In this document: piece after piece, positions 22,148 through 34,382 of the stretch
How positions within the stretch are numbered: the first letter of the stretch is position 1
Layout of the letters: each line of letters starts with the position of its first letter
Source: Rostrohypoxylon terebratum
Lineage: Eukaryota > Ascomycota > Sordariomycetes > Xylariales > Hypoxylaceae
NCBI GenBank assembly: GCA_022497145.1
Contig: MU385859.1
Location: 186,001 to 250,000, forward strand
Reading direction: 5' to 3'
DNA length: 64,000 nucleotides
The notes under the pieces: model-generated
Told to the model about the DNA's origin: nothing
Seen by the model: the letters and a program-made list of their open reading frames with translations, nothing else
Databases searched by the model: none
Made by a program: the position numbers and the translations under genes

Positions 22148-22968
22148 GAGTTCACGATAGGAGATCGGACTGATTACCTACCTAACTACCTAAGTAGGTA
22201 GGTATCTAGCGATACGTGTGGCAGAGAGATGGGGGATAAGAGGATCGGCGTGATATACGTAAGCTGGAGATCTACGGGTTACGACAGGTATTACCTACTC
22301 TAGTTAAGCCCGTTTTGCTTTGCTTTTAGCATTTCGATGTTGCAGATATAGGTACATATATACATACTTCGACTATGTACGTAACTGCATGTATGTATCG
22401 TATCTAGCATCAGGCAGCGCGAGGCAAGATGTTGGCACAGCGTGAGAAGGAGCTGGGTAAGGGTAAAGTCGGGATTAGGAGGGGTAACGTAAGCGAAGTT
22501 ACCCGAGACGGCCCGAGGCATCCAATACGCAAACTTCCGAAAGCCCGCGCGACACGTGAGACGTCTCGAAACGACATAGTCGCCTTTATAGTCCTTCTAG
22601 GTCTACTCATTGGTGGTTTGAGGGTACACATTATAGAGTAATAGACCGCGCTAATTCTCAGTTAAGATCTCGGCCTTTTACAATATGTAAATGAAATTCA
22701 TGGTACTCTGTCGCAAAACCCAAGTTTTTTATGGCCCATGCTCTATCCCGTGTCTATCTACCTTATATAAAACCGTGAGATAACATGCATGATATGACCA
22801 GCTCCCCTTATGGGGGAGAGGAGCTCTGAATGCGAGCTCCGTCCAAAACGCCGCCCATGCTGACAGTAGGCTCCGTGTGTACTAAGAGAAAAAAAACGAA
22901 AAAGGGAATCAAGAATCGTGCGTGCGTCTATACCGCGCATCTAACAACGTCAACAACCCCTTTAACCC
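22148..22968. other. Convergent intergenic region
   Basis: Shared 3' flank of FMN1 and acuK. It includes a CCTACCTAACTACCTAAGTAGGTAGGTA palindrome-like tract (about 22176-22203). Two short frames near 22300-22640 are judged to be chance. Confidence 0.5.
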
Positions 22969-25270
22969 CTATACAGCTAATTGGTCTTGGTTGCGGTAAT
23001 AACATGGTAGGAACTATAACATAATTAGTGACTTCTCTTGATGCGATATGCCGAGATGGAACCTCTGAGGAGAACTCACATTCATAACAATTAACATTGG
23101 TATATCAAAAACGTCACGCTTAATAGTCCAGCAAAATGTGCAGTCAATCTTGCCGTCTTTCTCAAGTTTAGAAATTCCGTGTTCCCCATCTATCCTAGCA
23201 ACTCTGTTGCTCAAGATGCTGTTATTGACTCTTCGTTCCTTGTGGGGAGACGGCTCATCGCTGTTCAAGCATTCGCTCATTTCTTTTGTTCGATATTTGA
23301 GTAGTCGGCACTTCCTCGTCACATGGCCACGGCTATCGTTAAATGCTAGCTGAGCAAAATCTTCGTAAAATTGAATCACGCTGTCGTCATCCATAAATTC
23401 GGCAATGAAAACTGGTTGGGTTTTGCCTTCCGAGGCTTTTCCAAGGTCGGGTTGGACTGTTCTTAATCGCGGGGTGGCGTACTCTGGCTTCCCCGTGCTG
23501 CCGAGGCTGCTCAATTCGGATCCCGATCGACCAATATTGGCGTTCATGTTCGGTTCTTTGCCCAGTAAAATGTTCTTGGTCCATCCAGTTAGTGCTACAA
23601 ACTCCTTGTTGACAGCTGCCACCTCCCCTGTTCTCCGGCAGACAATAGTTGGTGCCGAGCAATGCCCCATGAAGTCTTCGTATTCGAATAGCGTCCGTTG
23701 CAGGCATTTTTCCATGAAAATGAGATCCTGTCTGTTGAGGTTCCGCGTGCAAGAAATAAATGAAGGTCGAATACTGGCGAGCGATTTGGCAATGCGTAGA
23801 GTCTTGTTGGCAGAAAATCTCCGTTGAACGAACGCAATCAAGTTGTGAAAACCGGTGAGGTACGGATAAGGCTCTGTGACAGTGTCGTAAATTGCAGACG
23901 GATCACGATGTCGTTTACCTAGAATTGACTGAGGCCCAAACCTGCTAGTTGAGTTTGAGGACTTAGGTTTTGGTCTCGTAGGTTGAACGATTGGTTGAGA
24001 GCTTGCAGGTGTGTATGTGCTCGCCGTTGGCGATTTATCGAAGGAGTAACCTGTAGGTTGTGGGCTAGAGGTATTATCCGTGCTAGGACTAGCCAGACTG
24101 GTCGGCGTAGGCCCAGCAGCTACGGCGTACGCATGAGGCAGGCCATGCTGCAAACTTCCTGGGTATGCGGCACCATTATTTGGGTCAACACCCATGAAAT
24201 TGTCAGCGATCCCATTTTCATATACTTGATTATATTGGTTGACGCCATTTCGATACACCGCCGTGGGCCCGAAGTTGACGTCTGTTCCGGGAGGTTGAGC
24301 TATGGCGTCTCTAGGTGGTGTTTCGGCCGCTCCAGAAGACATATGGCCAAGCATCCCAAACTCGAGAGCACCATAGTGACTTCCAAAATTAAGGCCTTCG
24401 AGGTCGAAGTTGAATATTGCCGGGTTGCTTGGGTCAAACAAAGCTGTGGAAAAGCTATTGTTCATCTCACCAGACACCTGGGGGACGTGCATGGAACCCA
24501 TTTGTGCTGCTCTAGATGTGTTTGGTCCCTGATACCCAGGAGTTACGGGAGATTGTTGTCCGCCAAAGGCCATATTCTCAGGCAAAGATGCCATCTGACC
24601 CTGAGGGTTGCCACCATAGATAGAGTAGGACGAGGAGTTGGAAGCCTCGGAATAATACGGTGAGGTGTCCGCATTTCCGTTGGAAAGATGTCGTCCGTTT
24701 GGCTTCGTATGAGCAGCTGGATTATAAGTAGGTCCTAGGACAGGTCTGAGCGCTTCCGGAGGAGCATCATGAAGATATTTAGCCTTCTTCCGCACACCGT
24801 CTTGACAAGCATCAGCAAGGCCACGTTTGATACATCTTTGGCAGGGGCGTTCGTCTCCTATTCAATCGTCAGTACTGTCATTTTCGCAGAATTCTTGTTG
24901 TTTCGGCGCAATTCAGGGTGAAACATTTGGGCTAGCTAGAGCTTGGCTGCGGGTCGTTGAAACAGATGTGCTTAGACGACAATCTCCAGCACATAAACGT
25001 AAGGCGAAACTCACCGCATGTCAAATGCGCCCTCTGGCAAGCATAGCAGGCACGCCTGGCCTTCTTTCTCCTTGGGCGATGAGGATCTTTAGGATCGTAC
25101 TTCTTCTTGACCTCTCCTGAGTTCTCAGCTCCAGGTTCGGGAGAAGTGTTTTGGTCGGCCAATTTGATATCTTCGTCCTTGATAGGTTGCTCCATGTTGT
25201 CGTACTCGTTCTCGTTCTCAGACATAGCATCTGAGACCTCTGTCCCATTTGCCTCAACGTCTTCCGGCAT
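22969..25270 (-). CDS. acuK: AcuK/ERT1-type transcription activator of gluconeogenesis (Zn2Cys6 + PAS)
   Basis: Exons 25270-25015, 24857-23080 and 23013-22969 join in phase to 692 aa. Intron 1 (157 nt) falls inside the zinc cluster, in the Gly codon right after the third Cys. The last intron (66 nt, GTGAGT, CACTAAT, ATAG) leaves a 15-codon terminal exon. The cluster is C-x2-C-x6-C-x5-C-x2-C-x8-C (about Cys75 to Cys103), preceded by a basic PRRKKARRA stretch and followed by CQDGVRKKAKYLHDAPPEALRP wording diagnostic of the AcuK/Rds2/ERT1 family. A Gln/Asn/Ser-rich middle precedes a PAS domain (CSAPTIVCRRTGEVAAVN). The C-terminus ends with the conserved CWTIKRDVFDIPMLIVMN. In Aspergillus, AcuK with AcuM activates gluconeogenic genes on non-sugar carbon. 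It is nuclear. Confidence 0.93.
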
Positions 25271-26348
25271 CTTGTCTTAGTTATATATAAAACAGCTTAT
25301 TTTCAGCTCTCCACACTTAGGAAATTGTGTGCCAATGCAGCTTCTGGGGTGGTTGAGTCTGGCGCAACCACACCTCTTTGAACGACGACTCTAGCTGATA
25401 TTTCCAGATGCCGCGCGGAAGTATCACAGTCAGCCAGGGGTTCTTATTACCTTTTTTTTTTCCAAAAATACAAAATCAATATTCCCTATTTCAAAACACT
25501 AGCATAAACCACTCCCACCGCCTCTTAGCTTCAACTCTGAGCACTGACCCTTAGCTTGAATCGTGGACCAGTAACAATGGAGCTGTGGCGTATGCAGGTC
25601 AATAGATTTGCCAGAGGAAGGTGTATATCGAAGCTGGGGAAATAGGCAGGTAGGCAGCCAGGTGCCAGAGATACCTAGTAGGTATCGAATGTAAGACGCG
25701 GGCTTAGGTACTATGGCGCTGTACGCTGCCGCGGTGCGACAGCCGTGTCTGGGGGCCGGTACCCCCCAAGAGGCCTTGTACAAAGCACGGCGCAACTCGT
25801 ATTCAGCGCGTTGAGAAGGGAGGACGCCAATGGGCTCGTTCCCCGTTACAAAGAGGCGTTCCTTGTGCAACGGGGACAAGGCTTCCTGGGTACCGTTCGA
25901 CGGGTCTATCCGTTCTGTTCGTACAGATCGCGGGGGGTGTGTTATTTGTTTCTGAGAAGAATGATAACGGACCGGGCAACGCGGGGGTACAGGTCTTCGC
26001 TCATGGAGTCACGCGGCGACGGATAAGGCACTGAGGAGTCTGGCTAGGATGATATGCGGGATGCTCGATGGTTATGCAGCTACCCGCGACGTCTGAGCCT
26101 GTTCGCATTTGGTACTGGGGCGCACAAAATTTTGTTTTGTCGTCGGCGATTCGGATATGAAGATAGCCCTAGGGGGCTTATGAGGGGGAAATTGGAAAGA
26201 TGTGGATTTGCATGTACGTAGTTTTTAGGTAGGTAAGGTATGTACGTATTTGATGTAGGTCTAATGTATGTAATGTAATGTATTCTGGAAGTATTTTCTG
26301 GATCGGCGGGTCTATGTAACTAAGGTAGGTAACGTATATACGCACGTA

Positions 26349-26403
26349 TGTAGCTGTAGCTGTAGCTGTAGCTGTAGTTGTAGCTGGGTGGTAGCTGGGT
26401 GGT
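26349..26403. repeat. (TGTAGC)n microsatellite plus GGTAGCTGGGTGGT repeat
   Basis: Six 6-bp units, one of them varied, are followed by two copies of a TAGCTGGGTGG unit. Non-coding. Confidence 0.85.
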
Positions 26404-26465
26404 GCGTAGTTGAGAGAGAGAAGAGGCTACTAGGTACGGTACGGGTACGGAGACGGAGTTGAGTT

Positions 26466-26567
26466 ATGCGGTATGCGGTATGCGGTATGCGGAATGCGGT
26501 ATGGGTGTAGGTATGGGTATGGGTATGGATGTGGATGTGGATGTAGATGTAGATGTGGTATGGCGGT
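26466..26567. repeat. Compound microsatellite: ATGCGGT, ATGGGT, GGATGT
   Basis: Five 7-bp ATGCGGT/A units (26466-26500) pass gradually into ATGGGT and GGATGT hexamers. The gradual change of unit suggests slippage followed by point mutation. Confidence 0.85.
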
Positions 26568-28387
26568 ATGTAGTATGCGAATTTCGTTATTGTTGCGCGG
26601 CGTTTCGAGGATGATCGACTATGGCGCGGGTTATCTGGTATGGATGCATCTAGCGATTTGAAGATGATCGACGCAAGAGAGGATCTGAAAGAGAAAGAGA
26701 GAGGAGGCAATGTTAATGTTAATGTAGATGTAGATGAGCCAAGTTACTACTACCTAATACCTAATCAAGCTAAACCGAGGAGGGAAGAGAGAGATGTGAA
26801 AAGAGGTTGGCCTGAAAGCGGAGGCATAAAAGATCTCAGGCGCGAATACGGTAGATGATCAAATTATTGATGAAGTCGACAACAACAACAACAATAATGA
26901 AGATTATCTCCAGATTGTCTATTCCAAGGTTGTCAAGTTTTACTTTAATGTCTTCAAGTGGGAGCGCCAATCAATTGGTGTCTACCGGTGGTGGCGCAAA
27001 AAGAAAAAAAAAAGGTAAGGTTTAAAAAAAAAAAAGATCCCCATCAAAAGAATGGATGAGGTAGTGAGAGAAGCTGATGTCGAAACTCGACACCAATGGT
27101 TGACACCAATGACACAGACCCTTGAAAGCCCTGTAGCTCTTGCTGAGCCAGCCGACCAGAAAAAAAAAGCTAGATTGACGATATCGGTCGGTAGAGAGGT
27201 GAACCGAGAAAAGAGGAAATCGCTACTTTTGATTGGTAGATGGTGTACCGCATTCTCGAATAATCGCCCTTCCCCTACCTTCCTTGCCTTCTAATCCTTC
27301 ACCCGAATTGCGGGGTTCCATTGAACTCTGTTTTTTCTTTCTTATTTCTTATTTCTTATAATCTTGTTTTATTTATTTCCCTGGTTTTATTGTTGGATTA
27401 TTTTCTCGCTTCTCCGTATGTATACTTTCCCTTTTAGTACTCTCTTTTATTCATTTTAATTTTCAATTTGTTGTAATATTCGTTCCTTTCATCCTGCAAT
27501 TCCCTTTTTCGATGCCCCCTCCCCATTTCTCTTTCATCATTCACTTCTCATCGCACGTGAGCATGTTAAAATTCCTAAGCCGAAATAGGGCTGGTGTTGC
27601 GTAGTCTCGCGCGCGGATTGCCCAAGAAAGCAGGACTAGATTTTATCAGGAATAGGGACGAAAGGGAGAAGGCCAAGTCAGGCTAAACCCTAAAATGCAA
27701 GTGCTAATGCAGTTAATGCGGTTAGTAGGATCCACAAGGCCAAATCGACCACTCAGGCACGGACCAACCAGCGCCAAGATCCTTGCCAAGGATATCGATT
27801 CGAACCACGATACAAACTCGGATGACTAACTCAAAAAACGTGAGAACCTTGCACAATATCATTTCTAAGGTTGCTTTCACCCCATCCACCCCTTCCACCT
27901 TCCACCATCCCTCCTTACCATCATCATCATCAAGCAATTGCCAACGCCAGCCTTAAGCCCCGACAGCCGACAGCGACAGAGCTCCATGTTTCCAGGGCTC
28001 TGCGCAGTAACTGCAGTAACCGCAGTTTGATCGTTTGACCGTATGACGCATCACTTCCCCAGACCAAGCACAAATTGGTTAGCTTGGCGATCACTGTCAC
28101 AAACGTAGGATCCAACATCGATGATACGTCGATATCTCTATAGATATGCGCATAGCCCCCAACCAGGGAAGCATATATGTAATAAGCGATTGCGATATGC
28201 TGATCCTCTCGATGTTCTAAACATCTACTGGATGCTGGATGCTTGTTGTTTTGTTGTTTCTTAGGAATTTGGAGTGGTAAAGTACAACACATAGTGCATC
28301 TCATACTGGCTCTTACCCCTATTTCCCCAGGGGAAAGGGACAGAAGGGACGAAGGGGCAGCACAGTGTCAGCACCGAGATACTACAT

Positions 28388-28434
28388 CGATACAACGATA
28401 CAACGATACAGCGATACAGCGATACAACGATACT
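28388..28434. repeat. 8-bp tandem repeat CGATACAA/G, about 6 copies
   Basis: The units CGATACAA and CGATACAG alternate in a block of about 47 bp, non-coding. Confidence 0.85.
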
Positions 28435-28640
28435 ATGTATAATTCCCACGCTCTTTCCAAGTTCCATCGATATCAAAGTCAATATAGATAGGTAGGTACG
28501 TATGTACATACAGATTAGCAGTCGTCAGCAGGTACGAACGAGCTTCAAATCGAATACCGATTACTCCATTGATAAGTTGGAATATGGCTCCATCAATCCA
28601 TCAATTTTCACCATCCATCTTCATATTCATATCATACATG

Positions 28641-28695
28641 CCCACGCCCACGCCCACGCTCACACTCACACTCACATACACATACACATACATAC
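28641..28695. repeat. CCCACG/CTCACA/CATACA hexamer-rich tract
   Basis: Three CCCACG units pass into CTCACA and then CATACA hexamers. Low-complexity, non-coding. Confidence 0.8.
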
Positions 28696-31600
28696 AACGT
28701 ATTCTCCGCCTTCACGTACATCACCTACATACTACAAGCCACATGCTATATGTTACATGCTACATGATACATGATACATATTGTACCATGTATACCTAAT
28801 TATGTACCTCATCACGGACAAAACTCCGCGCATTCATTTCCTCCAATTCTAGTAGGTTGCTATGCCGGTCATCTCAAATTCAGAACACGTATACGCACTT
28901 TTCAGAGAGAGAAAATGAAGGAAATTTACACGGCGCCACCGCGGATGGACCATTAACGGACCATCGATGTATGCGTATATCCAATAACAACAACAACACC
29001 CCCAAATTAACCCCCCCGTCCAAAACGATTGGAGCTTTATACCTGCATAGCATGGCTGAATACATCAGCGCAAGCGAGACAACCTCTCGTCGAATCATGG
29101 TCCACGTATCCGTTGTGCCGAGCCTAACTGAGAAGGAAGATGCAAGATGCAGTGCCGAGGAGTTGACCCCATCGTGGGTCAAACCACATGCGGCATGCAG
29201 TCAAAATTGGATGGGTCCAATCATAGTCCAATGGACCAGTTAAGATCCATTCAGTGATCAGCCAAGAGCCAGTCGAAGCTTCTATTGACGCGTCACTGAG
29301 GTACTGCCGTACTGGAGTATTAAAAAAAATCGAAAGGCATGTCGATGATGAACTGTTACTACCTGCGACACAGATGCAAAGGTTCCTTAAGGGCCATCAT
29401 CATCATTTGCAGAGTTCGGATTCCGTTCTCCAACCTGTTGCTACGTCGGCCACTCGCCAAATCGTAATGAAACAGGCAGGTCGCCGTGCTGATCTAGAAT
29501 CTCGAATCTTGCTCCAGACGAGTCTATCTATCTCGTCTGCTGTGTTGTCCGCGCCCTCCTATCGCCAACCTTCCCGAATTCTCCGGGGTACCTGAAGATC
29601 TCCACTGCAAGAAACTGCAGGAGGCCTTCAATCTTCCAGTACATGCTGTAATTATGGCCACTATCTAGAGGCAATCACGAGCGATCACCCTCGGTACGAC
29701 CAAGGGAGGCCGCATCCGACCTCTTCGATCGACCCTTTTGCCACTATTCTCAGCAGACAGGTCCAGACAGGTTGCATCTAATCTGTATACCCTTTCGCTT
29801 TACCCGCCGTTGTCTCGATGAAACTACGTCCAGCGCATCTCGACGCAGGTTATCCGCATAAACTAGTTCAATATAGTCTTGTCCATCTCAGATCGCCTAC
29901 CCAACTCCATGTAGCCCACGGCGCCAACCGTCCGTCGCTGCGGTGTCGTGCATCTGCATGAATAGCGCACAGTTATTCCTGCGGAATGCAACCTCGCTCA
30001 AGGCTTGTTATTCCCCTGTATACCCGTCATGGATAGTGGACGCGGTCCCTTTCGGCGCTTGTCCACTCGCGGTTTTTTTTAACGCCGGTACTTGCTGTCA
30101 TCATAGCATATCATAGGGCATATCAGCCCTGCTCTTGGCCAAAATTTACTCGGGCAGCACAACATGTCAATCCTTTTGGAGTACCATGCATAGTATGAGC
30201 CAGCTATGCTCAAGCTCCAAAACCACGGCATTTCAATGGCTCAGAGACTATGTTAAAAGCCGCGAATTCATAATTAAAGTCACGTGTCCTACCTGCATAC
30301 GACCCTCGCGCGTTGTAATATGCTATGTGTTACGCGAATCGTGGAGAGCGGGATGGTAAAGAAGATGTAAGGGGGTAACCTAACAGTAAGGTAGGAGGCA
30401 CATTGCGACTTAAGTACCTAGCTAATAAGATCTTTCGACCAACTGTTGCCTACTAACTGGGGTAGGTGTTCGAACACGCGGCACTCAATCAGGACCAACG
30501 AACTCTTCATACATCCAACTGAACGGCTACAAGCTTGGTGCGACGCTAGAAAGGAAGCGCTCCTCCGAATGCGGTCCGGCTCATCGCAGCATAAGCGGTC
30601 CTATGTACTGCCGACTATTCAAATCATGTATACCGATTTTACCAACATATTATGGTTGTCCATGGTAGTATCGCACATGATGTCACGGTTCCAAGCATGC
30701 CCATACACGATGATCGCGTTACCTATAATCAAATGTCCTACCGCTCACTCTAAGCGGTCACACAGAATACTTAGCTCGAGAAAAAAAAATACTGCTTCGG
30801 AGATGCAAGATCATAGTGGTCCGCAGAGCCCTGACAAAGCAATTACAAACAAGACTTTAGAGGGCTTCTTAAAACTAGGTATAATGTGCTTGTTCCACGG
30901 GCCAATCCTCTCGGCTTCTATACAAGGGGTGTTCGCACCGGCAGTCGACATCATGATTTGCGTTGGGCCTCAAGGCTTAGCTTTCCTTGGCAGCATTCCC
31001 ACGGTCCCAAATGTCGCCCTCCAGATCAGACAAGACCTTGGCAATTGCTTAGGGACAGCGAGGTCAACACTGTTTGTTACACGAGCATACCCCTCCAAAA
31101 ATAGGAGAATCCCTGGTTTACCCATTGTGGAATATAATCGGACTTCCGGCTAGTCGGTATCATGCCATCTTCATTCGAACCACTTTCGACTTCGGTCAAG
31201 TTTGCACGTAATGCAAAAGCCGAACCCACACCACTGCGTAAGATCATAACCATTATTACTTCTAAGATTCTAAACGTCAGCTAGGTGATACCTGAAGACT
31301 AAGAAGCAGACGTTGTGTCATCGCCTCTAGTTGTGAGACGGACGTAAAGCAAGCAACCCACCTCGCGGTGAGATACTTCATCTTACGTGAATGGTACACT
31401 CGTTAGCTATTATCGTACATCGGTTGTGGGCATATATTGAAAACTTGATACGAGGTTACAGAGCCGCCACTGAGGCTTCTAGCAATTAATTAACACACGC
31501 ATCGCCAAGTACTGGAAAAACACGAGCCAAGTTTACGAACCGCCAATGACATAATCGATGATTGGTCCCGACAAGGTGGGAAGGATGGATTAAGGAGATT

Positions 31601-34006
31601 GTTTTATGACAGGCATACCCGGGCAGAAGCATTTGCTGTATGAGTGGCGCCGTACATTGCATATCAGACGAGTTCTGATGAGCCAATGGTCGGTCTAGCC
31701 ACAAAGCTTGACATCACTCGAAAATAAGGTGGCGCTCGATAGAATTCCAGGCCTAGAATAACGAGAGACGAGAGAAACGTTTTCTGCCTATTGCAGGTAC
31801 GCTCAATCAGGGGATTTAGGTATTGCTTCCGACCACGACGACTGCAATTTGGTATTCTTGAGGCATCAAGCGACGTGTTTCCTTGGCATGGACACTAGGC
31901 GTCGGCCGTGGAATCCTCCTTACGGCCGCAGAAACAGACCGCACTAAGGCAGGTCCTGCTTTCTGTTCTGCAGCATAGGTAGTAGGTAGCTACACACACC
32001 ACTTGGCTCTACTACCGGCACCCCTGACCATGGAATGTTACTAAGGCTGACTCTTCATCATAAGTCTAGTACGTCCACCGCAGGAAAGCAGAATTGTGGC
32101 TTGGGCACAAGTTGTATCCTGCATTGCTTTCAAATCCCGGTTTCGATTTCCCCTCAGGATCTGTCAAAACCATCCCCTCTCGGGACCTGGCGACATACGG
32201 TAGATGGCGTTCAAGATGCGCCGAGCGAGGAAGCAATTTGCGAACAGCCACCATCCAGCTATTGTCTTGGTACGGTTTCAGGCGGCTGAGGCGTGATAAG
32301 ATGTTCTCTTATCTCGATTAGAATCAGGATGTGCCGAATCAAACAGAAAGTGATGTCTGTTAACCAGGTTTTTTTGATACAATAATGGTTGGCTTATGAC
32401 CGGAACATCCCCCCCAACAAGGAGCGCAACAAGATACTCTTGACGATCTGACCATCTTCGGACTCAGGCGCAGTTTATTGTCTACCCAGCTAGACAAAGG
32501 GGGTGTAGAGGAGAAATCTAGTGGTCTTCACGAATGAAAGGGCTCGTACGATCAGATTTTCAGCCAGCCCAAGTCCGCCTATCGCGCCAATCTTGTCGCT
32601 CTTCCGCCCCTCCCTCAGCAATCTCAGCAATCGACGGGTAGTTGATCTAGTCCAGACGGCTATCCAGATTGCCGGGCTTTTTCAGCCTCACGATGTCCGG
32701 GACCAATCCAGCTCGTGGTATGTATTTGTGCCGCGTCCATACTTGCATGGTTACGACCTAGTCCCCTGCTCTGACCGAAATTGTTTGAGCACCACCATCC
32801 AACATACAGTAATATCCAGTCATCCCATGAGTTCCCCGGACTTATGGTGCTGCATCTAGATTTCTTAGCCGGTCAATCTGACAGTTTACATATTTATATA
32901 GTACATGGTCAGCCGCAAATGCGACGCTGTGGCGTGGAGACGATCATCCACGCGGAAACCTATTAGGTAAAGAAGGGCTGCAGATTTTTACCAATGTCCC
33001 ATCAGCCTTCTAGAGGATTACTACCTCCCACGTCCTTAGTGCGGTGTGCGATGGCTGGCTTCCTAGAGGTCGAGAAGCTATATTATCCAAAGCCACACCG
33101 AAATCTTTCGAGCGTAAGATGCCTAGGTACATTACTCATGTCGCCGGTTTCAAATACATAGCATCCCCATACCAACCTGAGAACTGATCTATTGATATGC
33201 ACGACCGTTAAAAGCTTCATGGACGAAAAGAGGTAAGATCGTAGCTCATGTTTTGAACATCATTCGAGATCACCCACACCGTTGATCGTCGAGCTTTGCA
33301 GAATTAGGAGTTTCAGGATGGCATATGCACGTCGGCATTCATTAATCTTGCAGCTTGCTTAGGTAGTCCGCTGGTAGGGTTATACAGGTAGTAAGGTAAT
33401 TTCCAAAAAAACCACATCTCGCCATGTATCATGTCACTATATTCCCCCTTCACCTGCTGCTGCTGCTACCCTGCCCCCCCAAAAAGACATCGCCGATATA
33501 GATGGTAGCATTAGACAAACAATAACCCCGATAACTCCAGAGTGCCAGTATATATACGCAGAAGGGTTCGTTATTGCAACCAAATTTATGTATAGGTCGC
33601 ATGTGATAGCGTAGTACTCCGACGCACAGGGTGCGTGTGGTCGCCGTCTAGCCGGCGTCCACTTGCGTGCGTTCCCAGCATAGACGCAGATTTGATAATT
33701 TGAATTATTATTTTTTGTCTTTTTCTTTCTCTGGGTCTGGGAATAATATGGCGGCTACCGTTCCATCTGGACGGTAAACCCATTCGCCATTTTCCGCGAT
33801 CGACGGGGGTTTGGGACGCGGTCGTATCTAAGTGCTTAGCATAGCATAGCGTAGCGTAGGCTTGAACCGCCCGCCCACACCCACCTGCGGGAAAGAAGAG
33901 GGGAAAAAAAATACGTAAGACGTAGATAGACGCACGCATGTGGCCGGTCCCGGCTACGCGGTTGATCTCGGAAGTAGCCGTCGAGTACGTATGTATGTAG
34001 GTAAGT

Positions 34007-34053
34007 GTAGGTAGGTAGGTAGGTAGGTAGGTAGGTAGGTAGGTAGGTAGGTA
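34007..34053. repeat. (GTAG)11 microsatellite
   Basis: Eleven perfect GTAG units plus a partial one. A second short GTAGGTA/AGGTAGG patch lies at about 34226-34248. Confidence 0.9.
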
Positions 34054-34382
34054 TGTACAGCAATATCCGAGGCATGCATGAAGGGATCGACTTCCAACCC
34101 CACGGGTTCATGCAACGCTCCAGCGACTAATTTCCTCCCGCTCGGTCTGCGGTCAGCAAGCGTGGCGCGCATGAAACGAGAGGCGAATCAGGAGAGGAAC
34201 CGCCCCATGGGTAAAAAAAAAAGAGGGTAGGTAAATAGGTAGGTAGGGAGGAAGCTTGCGAGGTCCAACAAATTCATCCGTTTGTTGACATTCGGACCTT
34301 GCGAGAGAGGAAGGGGGATCGAACCACCTAGCGCTTGATTTTTTTTTTCGAACCCTTCTTCCTACCCCTGGCCTACCCTCCT

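Larger units (their letters stand above)
25271..34382. other. 9.1-kb gene-poor region with many short tandem repeats
   Basis: I find no gene I can support here. Long pyrimidine tracts and homopolymers lie upstream of acuK (25450-25460, 27000-27035). Microsatellites occur at 26349-26567, 28388-28434, 28641-28695 and 34007-34053. The longest frame (30446-31153, + strand) begins without an ATG, and its translation shows no domain, signal peptide or family motif. The acuK promoter and 5' leader must occupy the left end. The rest may be regulatory DNA, non-coding RNA or decayed mobile DNA. Confidence 0.6.

Noticed and set aside
26473..26710. Frames with Gly/Tyr/Cys or His/Thr repeats
   Set aside because: They are translations of the compound microsatellite and not protein genes.
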